DNA from: Roseicyclus sediminis
GTDB lineage: Bacteria > Pseudomonadota > Alphaproteobacteria > Rhodobacterales > Rhodobacteraceae
Direction: 5' to 3'
Assembly (NCBI RefSeq): GCF_025515305.1
Contig: NZ_JAOPHT010000004.1
Span: 287,226-351,225, forward strand
DNA length: 64,000 bases
Shown here one piece after another: positions 15,854-26,416 of this stretch. Both the position numbers and the translations under genes were made by a program. Position 1 is the first letter of the stretch. Every line of letters begins with the position of its first letter. Below the pieces are notes generated by a model. It worked only from the letters and a program-made list of their open reading frames with translations. It did not search any database and was not told the origin of the DNA.

Positions 15854-17277
15854 GGGCTTCGCTCTGGACCGCGGCCGAGGCCGCCGCCGCCACGGGGGGC
15901 GAGGCCACGGGCGACTGGCAGGCCAACGGCATTTCCATCGACAGCCGCTCGGTGCAGCCGGGCGACCTGTTCGTCGCGCTCTCCGCCGCGCGGGACGGCC
16001 ATGATTTCGTCGCCGACGCGCTGGACAAGGGCGCGGTCGCGGCCCTCGTCTCGCGGGTGCCGGCCGGCGTGGACCCCGCGCGCCTGCTGATCGTGCCGGA
16101 TGTGCTGGAGGGTCTGGCCGCGCTCGGCCGCGCCGCGCGGGCCAGAACGAAGGCCAGGGTCATCGCCGTCACCGGCTCGGTCGGCAAGACGACGGTCAAG
16201 GAGATGCTGCGCGCCGCCCTGTCGCCGCAGGGCGCGACGCACGCCGCCGAGGCGAGCTTCAACAACCACTGGGGCGTGCCGGTGACGCTGGCGCGGATGC
16301 CGGCCGACACGGATTTCGCGATCATCGAGATCGGGATGAACGCCCCGGGCGAGATCGCCCCGCTCGCGCGCATGGCCGCGCCGGATGTCGCCATCGTGAC
16401 CACCGTCGCCCCGGCGCATCTGGAGGCCTTCGGCGTGATCGAGGGGATCGCGCACGAAAAAGCGTCGATCTACGAGGGGTTGCCCGCGGGCGGCATCGCG
16501 CTCGCCCATGCCGACGTCGAGACGGCGCCCATCCTCTTCGACAAGGCCCGCTCGGTCGGTGCGGAGCTCATCCGCTTCGGCGAGGCGGAGGAGGCCGAGA
16601 TGCGCCTGACCGAAGTGCGGCTGTCGGACACGAGCACGGTGGTGCGCGCCCGCATGCGGGGCGACGAGCGGCTGTTCAAGCTGGCGGTTCCCGGTCGGCA
16701 TCATGCGATGAATGCGCTGATCGCCCTGTCGGCCTGCGACGTGGTCGGTGCCGACGTGGCCGAGGCGGCGCTCGCGCTGTCCCGCTGGGAGCCGGTTTCG
16801 GGCCGGGGCACGCGCGAGGCGCTCGACCTGTCGGGCACCGGCGACCTGACGATCGAACTCATCGACGACGCCTTCAACGCCAACCCCGCCTCTCTCGCCG
16901 CCGGGCTCGACGTGCTTGCGGCGGCCGAGCCCCAGGGCCGGGGCCGCCGCATCGCGGTGCTGGGCGACATGCTGGAACTGGGAACCTCGGCGCCCGAGAT
17001 CCACGCCGAGGTGGCCGACCTGCCGGCCATGGCGCGCGTCGACATGGTGCATACCGCCGGCCCTCTGATGGAGCATCTTCACGCCGCGCTTCCAGCCTCC
17101 CGCCGCGGCCTCCATGCCGAGACCGCCGCCGAGCTTGCGCGTCTCCTCCCGCGGGAACTGCGGGCCGGCGACGTCGTGCTCGTCAAGGGCTCCAAGGGCA
17201 GCCGCGTGTCCGGCGTGGTTGACGCGCTGCGTAAACTCGGGCAAGCGACGCCGACCAAACCGCGAGGATCCTCCTGA
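15850..17277 (+). CDS. murF: UDP-MurNAc-tripeptide--D-Ala-D-Ala ligase MurF
   Basis: A 475-residue Mur ligase that completes the UDP-MurNAc-pentapeptide. Motifs in order: IDSRSVQPGDLFVALSAARDG, the ATP loop VTGSVGKTTVKEM, FNNHWGVPVTLARM, EIGMNAPGEIAPL, VPGRHHAMNALIAL, DAFNANPASLAAGL and VLGDMLELG. It overlaps murE by four bases and is followed directly, without spacing, by the mraY start codon. Confidence 0.96.
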   Translation: MRASLWTAAEAAAATGGEATGDWQANGISIDSRSVQPGDLFVALSAARDGHDFVADALDKGAVAALVSRVPAGVDPARLLIVPDVLEGLAALGRAARARTKARVIAVTGSVGKTTVKEMLRAALSPQGATHAAEASFNNHWGVPVTLARMPADTDFAIIEIGMNAPGEIAPLARMAAPDVAIVTTVAPAHLEAFGVIEGIAHEKASIYEGLPAGGIALAHADVETAPILFDKARSVGAELIRFGEAEEAEMRLTEVRLSDTSTVVRARMRGDERLFKLAVPGRHHAMNALIALSACDVVGADVAEAALALSRWEPVSGRGTREALDLSGTGDLTIELIDDAFNANPASLAAGLDVLAAAEPQGRGRRIAVLGDMLELGTSAPEIHAEVADLPAMARVDMVHTAGPLMEHLHAALPASRRGLHAETAAELARLLPRELRAGDVVLVKGSKGSRVSGVVDALRKLGQATPTKPRGSS

Positions 17278-18363
17278 ATGCTGTTCTGGCTGAACGAGTT
17301 GTCGGATGGCGGAGATTTCTTCAATCTTTTCCGCTATATAACCTTTCGTGCCGGCGGCGCGTTCTTCACCGCTCTGATCTTCGGGTTCCTGTTCGGGCGG
17401 CCGCTCATCAACGCGCTCAGGCGGAAATACTCGCGCGGGCAGCCGATCCGCGAGGACGGTCCGGCCCACCACATCGCCACCAAGGCGGGCACCCCGACGA
17501 TGGGGGGGCTCTTGATCCTTGCCGCGCTGACGCTGTCGACGCTGATGTGGGCGCGGCTCGACAATCCCTATGTCTGGCTCGTGCTGGGCGTGACCGTGGC
17601 CTTCGGGCTTCTGGGTTTCGCCGATGACTGGGCCAAGGTCAGCCGCAACAACTCCAAGGGTGTATCGGGCCGCGTGCGTCTGGGTATCGGCTTCGCCATC
17701 GCGGCGGTCGCGGCGGTCATCGCCGTGGGTGTCCACCCCGACGAGCTGTCGGCACGGCTTGCCGTGCCGGTCTTCAAGGACGTCCTGTTCAACATGGGCT
17801 GGTTCTTCGTGCCTTTCGCCATGTTCGTGATCGTGGGGTCCGCCAATGCCGTGAACCTGACGGACGGTCTCGACGGTCTCGCCATCATGCCGGTGATGAT
17901 CGCCGCCGGAACGCTGGGCGTGATCGCCTATGCCGTCGGCCGCGTCGACTTCACCGAGTATCTCGATGTCCACTACGTGCCGGGAACGGGGGAGCTTCTG
18001 ATCTTCACCGCCGGGCTGATCGGCGGGGGGCTCGGGTTCCTGTGGTATAACGCGCCGCCCGCGGCGGTGTTCATGGGCGACACCGGCTCGCTCGCGCTCG
18101 GCGGCGCGCTCGGGGCGATCGCGGTCTCGACGAAGCACGAGATCGTGCTGGCGATCGTCGGCGGCCTCTTCGTGGCCGAGGCCGTCAGCGTCATCGTGCA
18201 GGTCGCCTACTTCAAGGCCACCGGCAAGCGCGTCTTCCTGATGGCGCCGATCCACCACCACTTCGAGAAGAAGGGCTGGGCCGAGCCGCAGGTTGTCATC
18301 CGGTTCTGGATCATATCGCTGATCCTCGCGCTGATCGGTCTGGCTACGCTGAAGCTGCGCTGA
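17278..18363 (+). CDS. mraY: Phospho-MurNAc-pentapeptide translocase MraY
   Basis: A 361-residue polytopic inner-membrane enzyme (about ten hydrophobic segments) that makes lipid I from UDP-MurNAc-pentapeptide and undecaprenyl phosphate. Active-site signatures are [34 protein letters not shown] and the histidine motif [14 protein letters not shown]. It starts immediately after the murF stop, and its own stop forms TGATG with the next gene. Confidence 0.96.
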   Translation: MLFWLNELSDGGDFFNLFRYITFRAGGAFFTALIFGFLFGRPLINALRRKYSRGQPIREDGPAHHIATKAGTPTMGGLLILAALTLSTLMWARLDNPYVWLVLGVTVAFGLLGFADDWAKVSRNNSKGVSGRVRLGIGFAIAAVAAVIAVGVHPDELSARLAVPVFKDVLFNMGWFFVPFAMFVIVGSANAVNLTDGLDGLAIMPVMIAAGTLGVIAYAVGRVDFTEYLDVHYVPGTGELLIFTAGLIGGGLGFLWYNAPPAAVFMGDTGSLALGGALGAIAVSTKHEIVLAIVGGLFVAEAVSVIVQVAYFKATGKRVFLMAPIHHHFEKKGWAEPQVVIRFWIISLILALIGLATLKLR

Positions 18364-18755
18364 TGCCCGGACCGGTCCGCGACCGGTCCGCGATGATCCG
18401 GGGCATGGCCCCGGTTCGGCGCGAGGGCGCCTACGTCTTTGCGACCCTGACCTCGGTGCCGGAGGGGGCCATCGCCACCTTTGCCGAGGAGGAAGGGCTG
18501 TCGGCGATCCTGCCGATCGAGGAGGCGACTGCTCAAGGCCTCGACGTCTCGCTGCCGATGGCCTGCATCACGCTCACGGTTCATTCCGCGCTCGACGGTG
18601 TTGGCCTCACCGCCGCCGTCGCCAGCGCTCTGGCCGATGCCGGCATCCCCTGCAACATGGTCGCGGCCTTCCACCACGACCACGCCTTCGTCCCCGAGAA
18701 CCGCGCGGAGGAGGCGCTGGCCATCCTGCGCGCGCTCGCTCAGGCCGGACCGTAG
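18363..18755 (+). CDS. ACT-domain protein of unknown function, coupled to mraY
   Basis: A 130-residue protein with two short ACT-like halves: YVFATLTSVPEGAIATFAEE near the start, and a longer one (ACITLTVHSALDGVGLTAAV, ALADAGIPCNMVAAFHHDHAF, then AEEALAILRAL) at the end. ACT domains often bind amino acids. It resembles an uncharacterised family of stand-alone ACT proteins. The TGATG overlap with mraY suggests translational coupling. No link to peptidoglycan synthesis is known to me. A later in-frame start (MIRGMAPV) is possible. The 3' end overlaps the convergent DUF418 gene by 16 bp. Confidence 0.7.
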   Translation: MPGPVRDRSAMIRGMAPVRREGAYVFATLTSVPEGAIATFAEEEGLSAILPIEEATAQGLDVSLPMACITLTVHSALDGVGLTAAVASALADAGIPCNMVAAFHHDHAFVPENRAEEALAILRALAQAGP

Positions 18756-19849
18756 GTGATCCGCCGCAGGACCGCCTCGAAGGGGCCCGTGCGGAAGAAC
18801 CGGAGCCATACGCGCAGCGCGACGTCCACGATGACGGCGACCAGAACCGCCATGGCGACGAGCGCGGCGAGCCCGAACTGTCCGTGGAGGCCGAGGCCCA
18901 GCCCATTGAAGATCAGCCCTGCGACGATGCCCTGCAGGATGTAGCCGCTGAGCGAGACGCGGCCCATGCCGGGATCGCCCGCGGATCCCGTCCGGGCAAG
19001 TCGCACCGTCGCCCAGAGGTAGACCGAGGCGAGTGCCGGGCTACCGACCGCGAGGCAGGCCCAGCCCGCAGCGCCGGTCAGCGCCTGCAACCCGGTAGAG
19101 GTGACCGTCGCGGCATAGGCGGCATTGGCCGGGATGGCGACCAGGAGCAGCCAGGGGATCGCGCGTTCGAGCCGTGCGAAGGCGGCGCTGCCGGGCTCGA
19201 GGAACCCGTGCCGATGGGCGAGAAGGCCGAGCGCGAAGGCGCCGAAGGCGAGCGGCCCGTTGAAGAGGAGCACGAAGGGAAAGGCCAGCACCCAGTCGCC
19301 CGCCCGCTGCGCCAGAGCGTCGTTGAAGCCGCCGAGATAGCCCGATGGTTCGGGCGAGAGGATCGTGTCGAGCGGGATGGTCAGCGCGGCGCCCACGATC
19401 GCGTAGGCCAGCGCGGCGACCACGACGGAGCCCATCGCGATTCTCCGCAACGTCTGGTCGGAGGCGTTGCGCAAGGTCCACAGCACGAGGCCGAGGATTG
19501 CATAAAGGATCAGGATGTCGCCCGCGAAGACGAGGAATGCATGGGCGATCCCGATGACCAGCAGGCCCGCAAGACGCCTCAGGTAGGTCTCGCGCGCGGG
19601 CCGTCCGCGGCGCTCGGCGGCCGCAAGCTGCACGCCGAAGCCCCAGCCGAACAGGAAGGAGAAAAGGACGAAGAACTTGCCATGAACCAGGAGGGCCGAG
19701 CCGATGGCCGCGAGACGGTCGATGCCTTCGGACGGCGGAACCGCCAGCGCGTCGAAGGGCAGCGCGAGGTAGGGGATATTCGCGATGCAGATGCCGTAAA
19801 GCGCGACGGCGCGCAGCAGGTCGACTTCGGGGGCGCGGGAAGGGGACAT
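18740..19849 (-). CDS. DUF418 family multi-pass membrane protein
   Basis: A 369-residue membrane protein with about ten hydrophobic segments. The N-terminus (PEVDLLRAVALYGICIANIP), the FFVLFSFLFGWGFGVQ helix and the C-terminal GRVSLSGYILQGIVAGLIF plus ALRVWLRFFRTGPFEAVLRR segments are typical of the YeiB/DUF418 family. Its function is unknown; members are often called putative transporters. GGAGG sits exactly before the ATG at 19849. It runs against the dcw operon, is divergent from a TetR gene, and has two palindromic operators in its promoter region. Confidence 0.85.
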   Translation of the reverse strand: MSPSRAPEVDLLRAVALYGICIANIPYLALPFDALAVPPSEGIDRLAAIGSALLVHGKFFVLFSFLFGWGFGVQLAAAERRGRPARETYLRRLAGLLVIGIAHAFLVFAGDILILYAILGLVLWTLRNASDQTLRRIAMGSVVVAALAYAIVGAALTIPLDTILSPEPSGYLGGFNDALAQRAGDWVLAFPFVLLFNGPLAFGAFALGLLAHRHGFLEPGSAAFARLERAIPWLLLVAIPANAAYAATVTSTGLQALTGAAGWACLAVGSPALASVYLWATVRLARTGSAGDPGMGRVSLSGYILQGIVAGLIFNGLGLGLHGQFGLAALVAMAVLVAVIVDVALRVWLRFFRTGPFEAVLRRITYGPA

Positions 19850-19861
19850 GGAAACCTCCAA

Positions 19862-19877
19862 TTGAGCAATTGCTCAA
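19862..19877. promoter_or_regulatory. Palindromic operator 1 (TetR type)
   Basis: TTGAGCAATTGCTCAA is a perfect 16-bp palindrome 13 bp upstream of the DUF418 start. It has the form TTGAGC-N4-GCTCAA, shared with the site 33 bp away. It probably binds the divergently encoded TetR protein. Confidence 0.7.
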
Positions 19878-19894
19878 CTCGTGACCGTGCCTAA

Positions 19895-19910
19895 TTGAGC
19901 GCCCGCTCAA
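19895..19910. promoter_or_regulatory. Palindromic operator 2 (TetR type)
   Basis: TTGAGCGCCCGCTCAA has the same TTGAGC-N4-GCTCAA arms as operator 1 with a different centre. The centres are 33 bp (three helical turns) apart, and the site lies 34 bp before the TetR start. Conservation of the arms against a changed centre argues for protein binding. Confidence 0.7.
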
Positions 19911-19944
19911 CATCTGTCAAGATGCCTCGTGAAGGAGACGGGGA

Positions 19945-20526
19945 ATGGCTGTGACGAAACAGGACCGGCGCGAGGAGCTTGTCGCCTCGGCCGCGGCGCT
20001 GATCGCCGAGCGCGGGCTTGCGGCCGTGCGGACGCGCGACGTGACCGCGCGAGCGGGCGTGGGTGTCGGGCTGCTCAACCACTACTTCAAGTGGTCCGAC
20101 CTGCGCGCGGCCGCGCTCGACCGCGTGCTCGGGGCGGGGCGCGACCGGCTGCTCGGCCTTGGCCCCGAGACGCCGGCCGCCCGGCGCGACGGGCTCATCA
20201 GGGCGGCCTTCGACGCCGGCAACGACCCTCTGTGGCAGGTCTGGGTCGAGGCGGGCGACGCGGCGCGCGCCGACCCCGCGCTGGCCGAGGTCCTCGACCG
20301 GGCGATGGTCGGTTTCGTGGCGGATGTCGCGGCGCTGATCGCCGAAGGCGTGGCGGCGGGCGACTGGACCTGCCCCGATCCCGGTGGCGCCGCGATGCGC
20401 CTTCTCGCGCTCCATGACGGGCTTCTCGGCTTCCTGTTCAGCGGCGTGCCACCCATGACCCGCGAGGCGGCGGAGGCGCACCTCGCGCGGGCCTTCGCGC
20501 TCGAATGCCCGCCGGCCGCGCCATAG
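19945..20526 (+). CDS. TetR family repressor (BetI-like), divergent from DUF418
   Basis: A 193-residue regulator. The N-terminal helix-turn-helix domain spans residues about 5-50 ([20 protein letters not shown], then [20 protein letters not shown]). The all-helical C-terminal ligand domain is of the BetI-like/TetR_C_6 kind ([36 protein letters not shown]). A strong GAAGGAGACGGGG ribosome site precedes the ATG. With two matched palindromes in the 95-bp shared promoter, autoregulation and repression of the DUF418 gene are likely. The inducer is unknown. Confidence 0.85.
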   Translation: MAVTKQDRREELVASAAALIAERGLAAVRTRDVTARAGVGVGLLNHYFKWSDLRAAALDRVLGAGRDRLLGLGPETPAARRDGLIRAAFDAGNDPLWQVWVEAGDAARADPALAEVLDRAMVGFVADVAALIAEGVAAGDWTCPDPGGAAMRLLALHDGLLGFLFSGVPPMTREAAEAHLARAFALECPPAAP

Positions 20527-20590
20527 CCGGGCTGGCGGGGCGCGTCCGCTCCATGTATTCACGCCGAAAGCAGGACGAGAGGCGCGCGGC

Positions 20591-21988
20591 ATGATCCCGG
20601 TTCAGGGTTTCGAGGGGCAGAAGGTCATGGTTCTGGGGCTCGGGCGTTCCGGCCTCTCCGCGGCGCGCGCGCTGCGGGCCGGCGGGGCGGACGTCCTGTG
20701 CTGGGACGACGGGGCCGCGGCACGCGAGGCCGCGGAGGCCGAAGGGTTCGCCGTCACCGACCCGCTGACGCGCGGGGCTTTCGAGAACGTCGCCTGCCTC
20801 GTCACCTCGCCTGGTATACCGCATCTCTACCCGGCCCCGCACAAGGCCATTGCCGAGGCGATGGCGGCGGGCGTGCCGGTCGACAACGACATCGGGCTTT
20901 TCTTCCGCTCGCTGGGGCAGGGCGAATGGGTCGACCTCGACACGCCGCCCCGCGTCGTCGCGGTGACCGGCACGAACGGCAAGTCCACGACATCGGCGCT
21001 GATCGCGCATGTGCTGGAAGCCGCGGGCACGCCGGTCGCGCTGGCCGGGAATATCGGGCGCGGGGTGCTCGACCTCGACCCGCCGGGCGACGGCGCGGTG
21101 ATCGTGCTGGAGCTCAGCTCGTACCAGACGGAGCTTGCCCGCGCCCTCACCCCCGATATCGCGGTCTTCACCAATCTCAGCCCCGACCATCTCGACCGGC
21201 ACGGCGGCATGGGCGGGTATTTCGCGGCCAAGCGGCGGCTTTTCTCCGAAGGCGGGCCGGATCGCGCGGTGATCGGCGTGGACGAGCCCGAGGGGCGTTT
21301 CCTCGCCAACCAGCTGGCCGAAGCGCCCGGCGACGACCGGTTGATCCGGGTCTCCGCGGGCAAGCTTTCCGGGCCCGGCTGGGACATCTCGACCCGCAAG
21401 GGATGGCTCTCGGAATGGCGCAAGGGACGGCAGGTGGCCTCGATCGACCTGCGCGGCATGACGGGCCTGCCGGGCGCCCACAACCACCAGAACGCGGCCT
21501 GCGCCTATGCCGCGGCGCGCGCGCTGGGCCTTGCGCCCAAGATCATCGAGGACGCGCTGGCCAGCTTCGCGGGCCTGCCCCACCGCAGCCAGCGCGTGGC
21601 CGAGATCGACGGCGTCGCCTTCGTCAACGACAGCAAGGCAACCAACGTCGATGCCGCCATCAAGGCTCTGTCGGCCTTCCCGCGCATCCGTTGGATCTGC
21701 GGCGGCCTGGCCAAGGAAGGCGGGATGGAGGCACTGGCGCCCGCGGCGGGCAACGTGGTGAAGGCCTATGTCATCGGCCGCGAGGCCGCGTCCTTCGCGC
21801 TGGCGCTGGGCGGGGTGCCGCACGAGGTCTGCGGCGACATGGCCACCGCGGTGGCCCGCGCGGCCGCCGAGGCGGAGCCGGGCGACACGGTGCTTCTGGC
21901 CCCCGCTGCGGCGAGCTTCGACCAGTACGACAACTTCGAGAAACGCGGCGAGGATTTCGCGGCCAAGGTCGCAGCACTCGGGCGCTGA
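20591..21988 (+). CDS. murD: UDP-MurNAc-L-alanine--D-glutamate ligase MurD
   Basis: A 465-residue Mur ligase that adds D-glutamate to UDP-MurNAc-L-Ala. The N-terminal Rossmann-like part ([18 protein letters not shown]) is followed by the ATP loop [36 protein letters not shown] and the late [17 protein letters not shown] segment. GAGAGG lies before the ATG. It is separated from mraY by the ACT gene and the DUF418/TetR pair, so it may need its own promoter in the 64 bp after tetR or depend on tetR read-through. Confidence 0.96.
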   Translation: MIPVQGFEGQKVMVLGLGRSGLSAARALRAGGADVLCWDDGAAAREAAEAEGFAVTDPLTRGAFENVACLVTSPGIPHLYPAPHKAIAEAMAAGVPVDNDIGLFFRSLGQGEWVDLDTPPRVVAVTGTNGKSTTSALIAHVLEAAGTPVALAGNIGRGVLDLDPPGDGAVIVLELSSYQTELARALTPDIAVFTNLSPDHLDRHGGMGGYFAAKRRLFSEGGPDRAVIGVDEPEGRFLANQLAEAPGDDRLIRVSAGKLSGPGWDISTRKGWLSEWRKGRQVASIDLRGMTGLPGAHNHQNAACAYAAARALGLAPKIIEDALASFAGLPHRSQRVAEIDGVAFVNDSKATNVDAAIKALSAFPRIRWICGGLAKEGGMEALAPAAGNVVKAYVIGREAASFALALGGVPHEVCGDMATAVARAAAEAEPGDTVLLAPAAASFDQYDNFEKRGEDFAAKVAALGR

Positions 21989-22044
21989 AAAACGCGGCCG
22001 TTCGTGATAGGCTCGCCGTGCAACCCTGACGGGAGGTCACGGTC

Positions 22045-22437
22045 ATGGCAAAGGTGGTCGGACTGGGCGGTGTCTTTCTCGCCTGCAAGGACGCCGAGGC
22101 GACGAAGGCTTGGTATGCGCGGGTTCTCGGGTTGCAGGTCAACGACTTCGGCGGCTTCCATTTCATGCATTCGGAAAGTGCGGACACCTTCGGGGACGGC
22201 GCGCGGACGATCTTCGCGCCCTTCGGCTCGGCCGAGTATTTCGCGCCCTCGACGCTGCCTTTCATGCTGAACCTGATGGTCGACGATCTGGACGCCATCC
22301 TCGCCCGCGCCGCGAAGGAGGGTGTGGAGGAGGTGCAGACCCGCCAGGATTACGACTACGGCCGGTTCGGCTGGATCATGGATCCCGATGGCCGCAAGCT
22401 GGAACTCTGGGAGCCGCCGCGCGCCGCGGCGACGTGA
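22045..22437 (+). CDS. VOC (glyoxalase/bleomycin-resistance) family protein
   Basis: A 130-residue protein with the beta-alpha-beta-beta-beta pattern of vicinal oxygen chelate proteins: VVGLGGVFLACKDAEATKAW, YARVLGLQV, then MLNLMVDDLDAILARAAKEG and RFGWIMDPDGRKLELWEPP. Substrate and activity cannot be told from the sequence. GGGAGG stands before the ATG. It sits between murD and ftsW with 56 bp before it and about 210 bp after it, and has no evident role in the dcw pathway. Confidence 0.8.
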   Translation: MAKVVGLGGVFLACKDAEATKAWYARVLGLQVNDFGGFHFMHSESADTFGDGARTIFAPFGSAEYFAPSTLPFMLNLMVDDLDAILARAAKEGVEEVQTRQDYDYGRFGWIMDPDGRKLELWEPPRAAAT

Positions 22438-22442
22438 GGGAG

Positions 22443-22462
22443 CGGAAAACACCGGTTTTCCG
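22443..22462 (+). terminator. Hairpin after the VOC gene
   Basis: CGGAAAAC (22443-22450) pairs with GTTTTCCG (22455-22462) around ACCG, six bases after the VOC stop. No U-run follows, so it is a weak terminator, an RNA-stabilising end, or a pause site within the operon. Confidence 0.4.
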
Positions 22463-22650
22463 GGCCGGGCCCGGCGGCGAATCCGGCGCTGCGCGTCACT
22501 CGCGGCGGCATCGCATCAACACTGGCCCCAAGCCACGTTTCGGGTTAGGATGAAACATCCGACGCGGGATCAACCCGCGCGGAGCGAGCAGACAAGCCGG
22601 CGAAAACAGCCGCGCAATCCATAACAAGGGCTTCGGCCCGGGCAGGCGAC

Positions 22651-23817
22651 ATGACGGAAATCGCGCATGGCACAATTGTCGTGCAATCCGGCGAGGCAGT
22701 GCTGCCACGCTGGTGGCGCACGGTGGATCGGGTGACGATCGGGTGCATCCTCGCACTCTTCGCCATCGGCATCCTGCTGGGCTTTGCGGCGTCCCCGCCG
22801 CTGGCCGAACGCAACAACCACGATCCGTTCCACTACGTCATCCGCCAGTTCGCCTTCGGGGGCATGGCGCTGACCGTCATGGTCCTCGTCTCGATGATGT
22901 CGCCCACCTCCGTGCGCCGTCTCGGCGTGCTGGGCTTCTTCGCGGCGCTCGCGGCGCTGATGCTGCTGCCTATCTTCGGCACCGACTACGGGCAGGGGGC
23001 GGTGCGCTGGTACTCGCTCGGTTTCGCCTCGGTGCAGCCCTCGGAATTCCTGAAGCCCGTCTTCGTCGTCTTCACCGCCTGGATGATCGCGGCCAGCACC
23101 GAGATCGGCGGGCCGCCGGGCAAGACGGTGTCGCTCGCCGTCACCATGACCATCGTCGTCTTCCTCGCCATGCAGCCGGACTTCGGACAGGCGGCGCTGA
23201 TCGTCTTCGCCTGGTCGGTGATCTATTTCGTGGCGGGCGCGCCGATGACGATCCTGATCGGGTTCATGGGGCTCGTGGGCTTCGGCGGCTATCTCGCCTA
23301 CCACAATTCCGAACACTTCGCGCGCCGCATCGACGGCTTTCTCTCGGCCGAGGTCGATCCCAACACGCAGCTGGCCTATGCCACCGACGCGATCCGCGAA
23401 GGCGGGCTGTTCGGTGCCGGGTTGGGCGAGGGGTCGGTCAAGTGGACGCTGCCCGACGCGCATACCGACTTCATCATCGCAGTCGCCGCCGAGGAATACG
23501 GTCTGATCCTCGTTCTCCTGATCATCGCGCTCTATGCCACGATCGCGCTGCGCTCCTTCTTCCGCCTGATGCGCGAGCGCGACCCCTTCATCCGCCTGGC
23601 AGGCACGGGACTGGTCAGCCTCCTTGCCCTCCAGGCATTCATCAATATGGGCGTTGCGGTCCGATTGTTGCCCGCCAAGGGAATGACCCTTCCCTTTGTC
23701 AGCTACGGCGGCTCCTCACTGATCGCTACAGGCATTGCGGTGGGGATGCTGCTGTGTTTCACCCGCACCCGACCGCAGGGCGAAATCGGCGACATCCTTC
23801 TGTCGCGGCACCGCTAG
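22651..23817 (+). CDS. ftsW: Septal peptidoglycan glycosyltransferase FtsW
   Basis: A 388-residue SEDS-family inner-membrane polymerase with about ten transmembrane segments that builds septal glycan strands together with FtsI. Family motifs: [33 protein letters not shown], the [20 protein letters not shown] loop with the catalytic-type aspartate, EEYGLILVL, and the terminal [20 protein letters not shown]. About 210 bp without a gene precede it, and an internal promoter there is possible. The start ATG has GGGCAGG upstream. Confidence 0.95.
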   Translation: MTEIAHGTIVVQSGEAVLPRWWRTVDRVTIGCILALFAIGILLGFAASPPLAERNNHDPFHYVIRQFAFGGMALTVMVLVSMMSPTSVRRLGVLGFFAALAALMLLPIFGTDYGQGAVRWYSLGFASVQPSEFLKPVFVVFTAWMIAASTEIGGPPGKTVSLAVTMTIVVFLAMQPDFGQAALIVFAWSVIYFVAGAPMTILIGFMGLVGFGGYLAYHNSEHFARRIDGFLSAEVDPNTQLAYATDAIREGGLFGAGLGEGSVKWTLPDAHTDFIIAVAAEEYGLILVLLIIALYATIALRSFFRLMRERDPFIRLAGTGLVSLLALQAFINMGVAVRLLPAKGMTLPFVSYGGSSLIATGIAVGMLLCFTRTRPQGEIGDILLSRHR

Positions 23818-23839
23818 GGACCATCCGGCCGGCATACCC

Positions 23840-24952
23840 ATGACCACGGACGCACCATATCTCATCATCGCCGCGGGCGGCACCGGGGGGCACATGTTCC
23901 CCGCCCAGGCGCTCGCCGAGGCGATGGTGCGCAGGGGCTGGCGCGTGGTGCTGTCGACGGATGCGCGGGGCGCGCGCTATGCGGGCGGCTTCCCCCACAC
24001 CGTCGAGATCCGGCAGGTCGCGTCGGCCACCTTCGCGCGCGGGGGCATCCTGGCGAAGCTTCTCGTGCCGCTCCGGATCGCTGGCGGTGTGCTGCAGGCG
24101 ACGCTCGGAATGCTGCGCGACCGGCCGTCGGCCGTCATCGGCTTCGGCGGATACCCGGCGATCCCCGCGATGGCGGCGGCCTGGCTGACGCGGCGGCCGC
24201 GCGCGCTGCACGAGCAGAACGGCGTGCTGGGCCGCGTCAACCGCGTCTTCGCCAAGCGGGTCGATTTCGTCGCCTGCGGCACCTGGCCCACGGCGTTGCC
24301 CGCGGGCGTGGCGGGCGTGCATACCGGCAACCCCGTCCGCGCCGCCATCCTGGAGCGTGCCGGCGCGCCCTACATGCCGCCCGGCGACTGGCCGATGAGC
24401 CTTCTGGTCTTCGGCGGCAGCCAGGGCGCGCGGATCCTGTCCGACACGGTGCCCGCCGCCATCGGCCTTCTTCCCGATGCCCTGCGCGAGCGGATCCGCG
24501 TCGCGCAGCAGGCGCGGCCCGAGGATATCGAGCGCGTCGCAGGGGCCTATGCCACGATGGGGGTCCGGGCCGAGGTCGAACCCTTCTTCGCCGACATGCC
24601 CCGGCGCCTGACGGAGGCGCAACTCGTCATCGCCCGGTCCGGCGCCTCCTCGGTCGCGGATATCTGCGTCGTGGGCCGCCCCGCGATCTACATCCCGCTC
24701 GCCATCGCCATCCGGGACGAGCAGACGGCCAACGCGCGCGGCCCCGTGGACGCCGAGGCCGCCGTCCTCATCCCCGAGCGTCGTCTGACGCCCGAGGTTC
24801 TGGCCGAAACGATCGAAGCCATTCTCACCCAGCCCGACGCCGCATCGCACATGGCCGAGGCCGCGCTGTCGGTATCGGTGCCGGACGCGACCGCGCGCCT
24901 TGTCGCGCTCGTCGAGGATCTCGCCCATCCGGGCAGGAAGGACGCAGCATGA
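23840..24952 (+). CDS. murG: UDP-GlcNAc--lipid I GlcNAc transferase MurG
   Basis: A 370-residue peripheral membrane GT28 enzyme that converts lipid I to lipid II. The N-terminal glycine loop is [20 protein letters not shown] second glycine motif, [15 protein letters not shown], follows, then [12 protein letters not shown], the UDP-GlcNAc-binding [12 protein letters not shown] and [19 protein letters not shown]. The start ATG at 23840 lies 22 bp after ftsW. Its last codons overlap murC (ATGA). Confidence 0.96.
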   Translation: MTTDAPYLIIAAGGTGGHMFPAQALAEAMVRRGWRVVLSTDARGARYAGGFPHTVEIRQVASATFARGGILAKLLVPLRIAGGVLQATLGMLRDRPSAVIGFGGYPAIPAMAAAWLTRRPRALHEQNGVLGRVNRVFAKRVDFVACGTWPTALPAGVAGVHTGNPVRAAILERAGAPYMPPGDWPMSLLVFGGSQGARILSDTVPAAIGLLPDALRERIRVAQQARPEDIERVAGAYATMGVRAEVEPFFADMPRRLTEAQLVIARSGASSVADICVVGRPAIYIPLAIAIRDEQTANARGPVDAEAAVLIPERRLTPEVLAETIEAILTQPDAASHMAEAALSVSVPDATARLVALVEDLAHPGRKDAA

Positions 24953-26385
24953 ACGCCGCCGCCACGAAACTCCCCACTCAGCTCGGCCCGATCCATTTCG
25001 TGGGCATCGGCGGGATCGGGATGTCGGGGATCGCAGAGGTTCTGCTGAACCACGGCTACCAGGTGCAGGGTTCGGACCTGAAGCCCTCGAAGATCACGGC
25101 GCGGCTGGAGGAACTGGGCGCGCGCGTCTTCATCGGCCAGCGGGCCGAGAACCTCGAGGATGCCGAGGTCGTCGTGATCTCCTCGGCGATCAAGCCCGGC
25201 AACCCCGAGCTTGACGCCGCGCGCGCGCGGGGCCTGCCCGTCGTGCGCCGGGCCGAGATGCTGGCCGAACTGATGCGCATGCGCTCGAACATCGCGGTCG
25301 CCGGAACCCACGGCAAGACCACGACGACGACGCTCGTCGCGACGCTCCTCGATGCGGGCGGCATGGACCCGACCGTCGTCAACGGCGGCATCATCCACGC
25401 CTATGGCTCCAACGCGCGTGTGGGGCAGGGCGAGTGGATGGTGGTCGAGGCCGACGAGAGCGACGGCACCTTCAACCGCCTTCCCGCGACGATCGCCATC
25501 GTCACCAACATCGACCCCGAGCACATGGAGCACTGGGGCTCCATCGAGCGGCTGAGACAGGGCTTTCTCGACTTCGTCTCCAACATTCCCTTCTACGGGA
25601 TCGCCGTGTGCTGCACCGACCATCCGGAAGTCCAGGCACTGGTGGGCCGCATCACCGACCGCCGCGTCGTGACCTTCGGCTTCAACGCCCAGGCCGACGT
25701 CCGCGCGGTCAACCTGCGTTACAAGGGCGGGGTCGCGCATTTCGACATCGCGCTGCAGGCCGAGGACAAGATGATCGAGGGCTGCACGCTGCCGATGCCG
25801 GGCGACCACAACGTGTCGAACGCGCTGGCCGCCGTCGCTGTGGCACGCCACCTCGGGCTCAAGACCTCCGAGATCCGCGAGGCGCTGGCCTCGTTCGGCG
25901 GCGTTAACCGGCGTTTCACCAAGGTGGGCGAAGTTGGCGGCGTGAGCATCATCGACGATTACGGCCACCACCCGGTGGAGATCGCCGCCGTCCTCAAGGC
26001 CGCCCGCCAGGCCGTGGCCGACAGGCCCGGCGCGCGGGTCATCGCCGTGCATCAGCCGCACCGCTACACGCGCCTCGCCACGCTGTTCGACGACTTCTGC
26101 GCCTGTTTCAACGACGCCGACGTGGTGGGCATCTCCGAAGTCTACGCCGCGGGCGAGGACCCGATCCCGGGCGCCAGCCGCGACGATCTCGTGGTGGGCC
26201 TGATCCGTCATGGCCACCGGCACGCCCGCGCGGTCACCTCCGAGGACGACCTCGAACGGCTCGTCCGGGAACAGGCGCGGCCGGGCGACATCGTGGTCTG
26301 CCTCGGCGCGGGCACGATCTCGGCCTGGGCGCAGGGGCTGCCCGCCCGGCTGTCGGACCTCGAAAAGCGGGTGGTCTCGGGATGA
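24949..26385 (+). CDS. murC: UDP-MurNAc--L-alanine ligase MurC
   Basis: A 478-residue Mur ligase that attaches the first stem-peptide residue. Motifs: [18 protein letters not shown] for UDP binding, the ATP loop [59 protein letters not shown] and [14 protein letters not shown]. It overlaps murG by four bases and is followed by three small membrane-protein genes before murB. Confidence 0.96.
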   Translation: MNAAATKLPTQLGPIHFVGIGGIGMSGIAEVLLNHGYQVQGSDLKPSKITARLEELGARVFIGQRAENLEDAEVVVISSAIKPGNPELDAARARGLPVVRRAEMLAELMRMRSNIAVAGTHGKTTTTTLVATLLDAGGMDPTVVNGGIIHAYGSNARVGQGEWMVVEADESDGTFNRLPATIAIVTNIDPEHMEHWGSIERLRQGFLDFVSNIPFYGIAVCCTDHPEVQALVGRITDRRVVTFGFNAQADVRAVNLRYKGGVAHFDIALQAEDKMIEGCTLPMPGDHNVSNALAAVAVARHLGLKTSEIREALASFGGVNRRFTKVGEVGGVSIIDDYGHHPVEIAAVLKAARQAVADRPGARVIAVHQPHRYTRLATLFDDFCACFNDADVVGISEVYAAGEDPIPGASRDDLVVGLIRHGHRHARAVTSEDDLERLVREQARPGDIVVCLGAGTISAWAQGLPARLSDLEKRVVSG

Positions 26386-26416
26386 GGGCGCAGGGGACAG
26401 ACAGGGGAGGCGCGCC

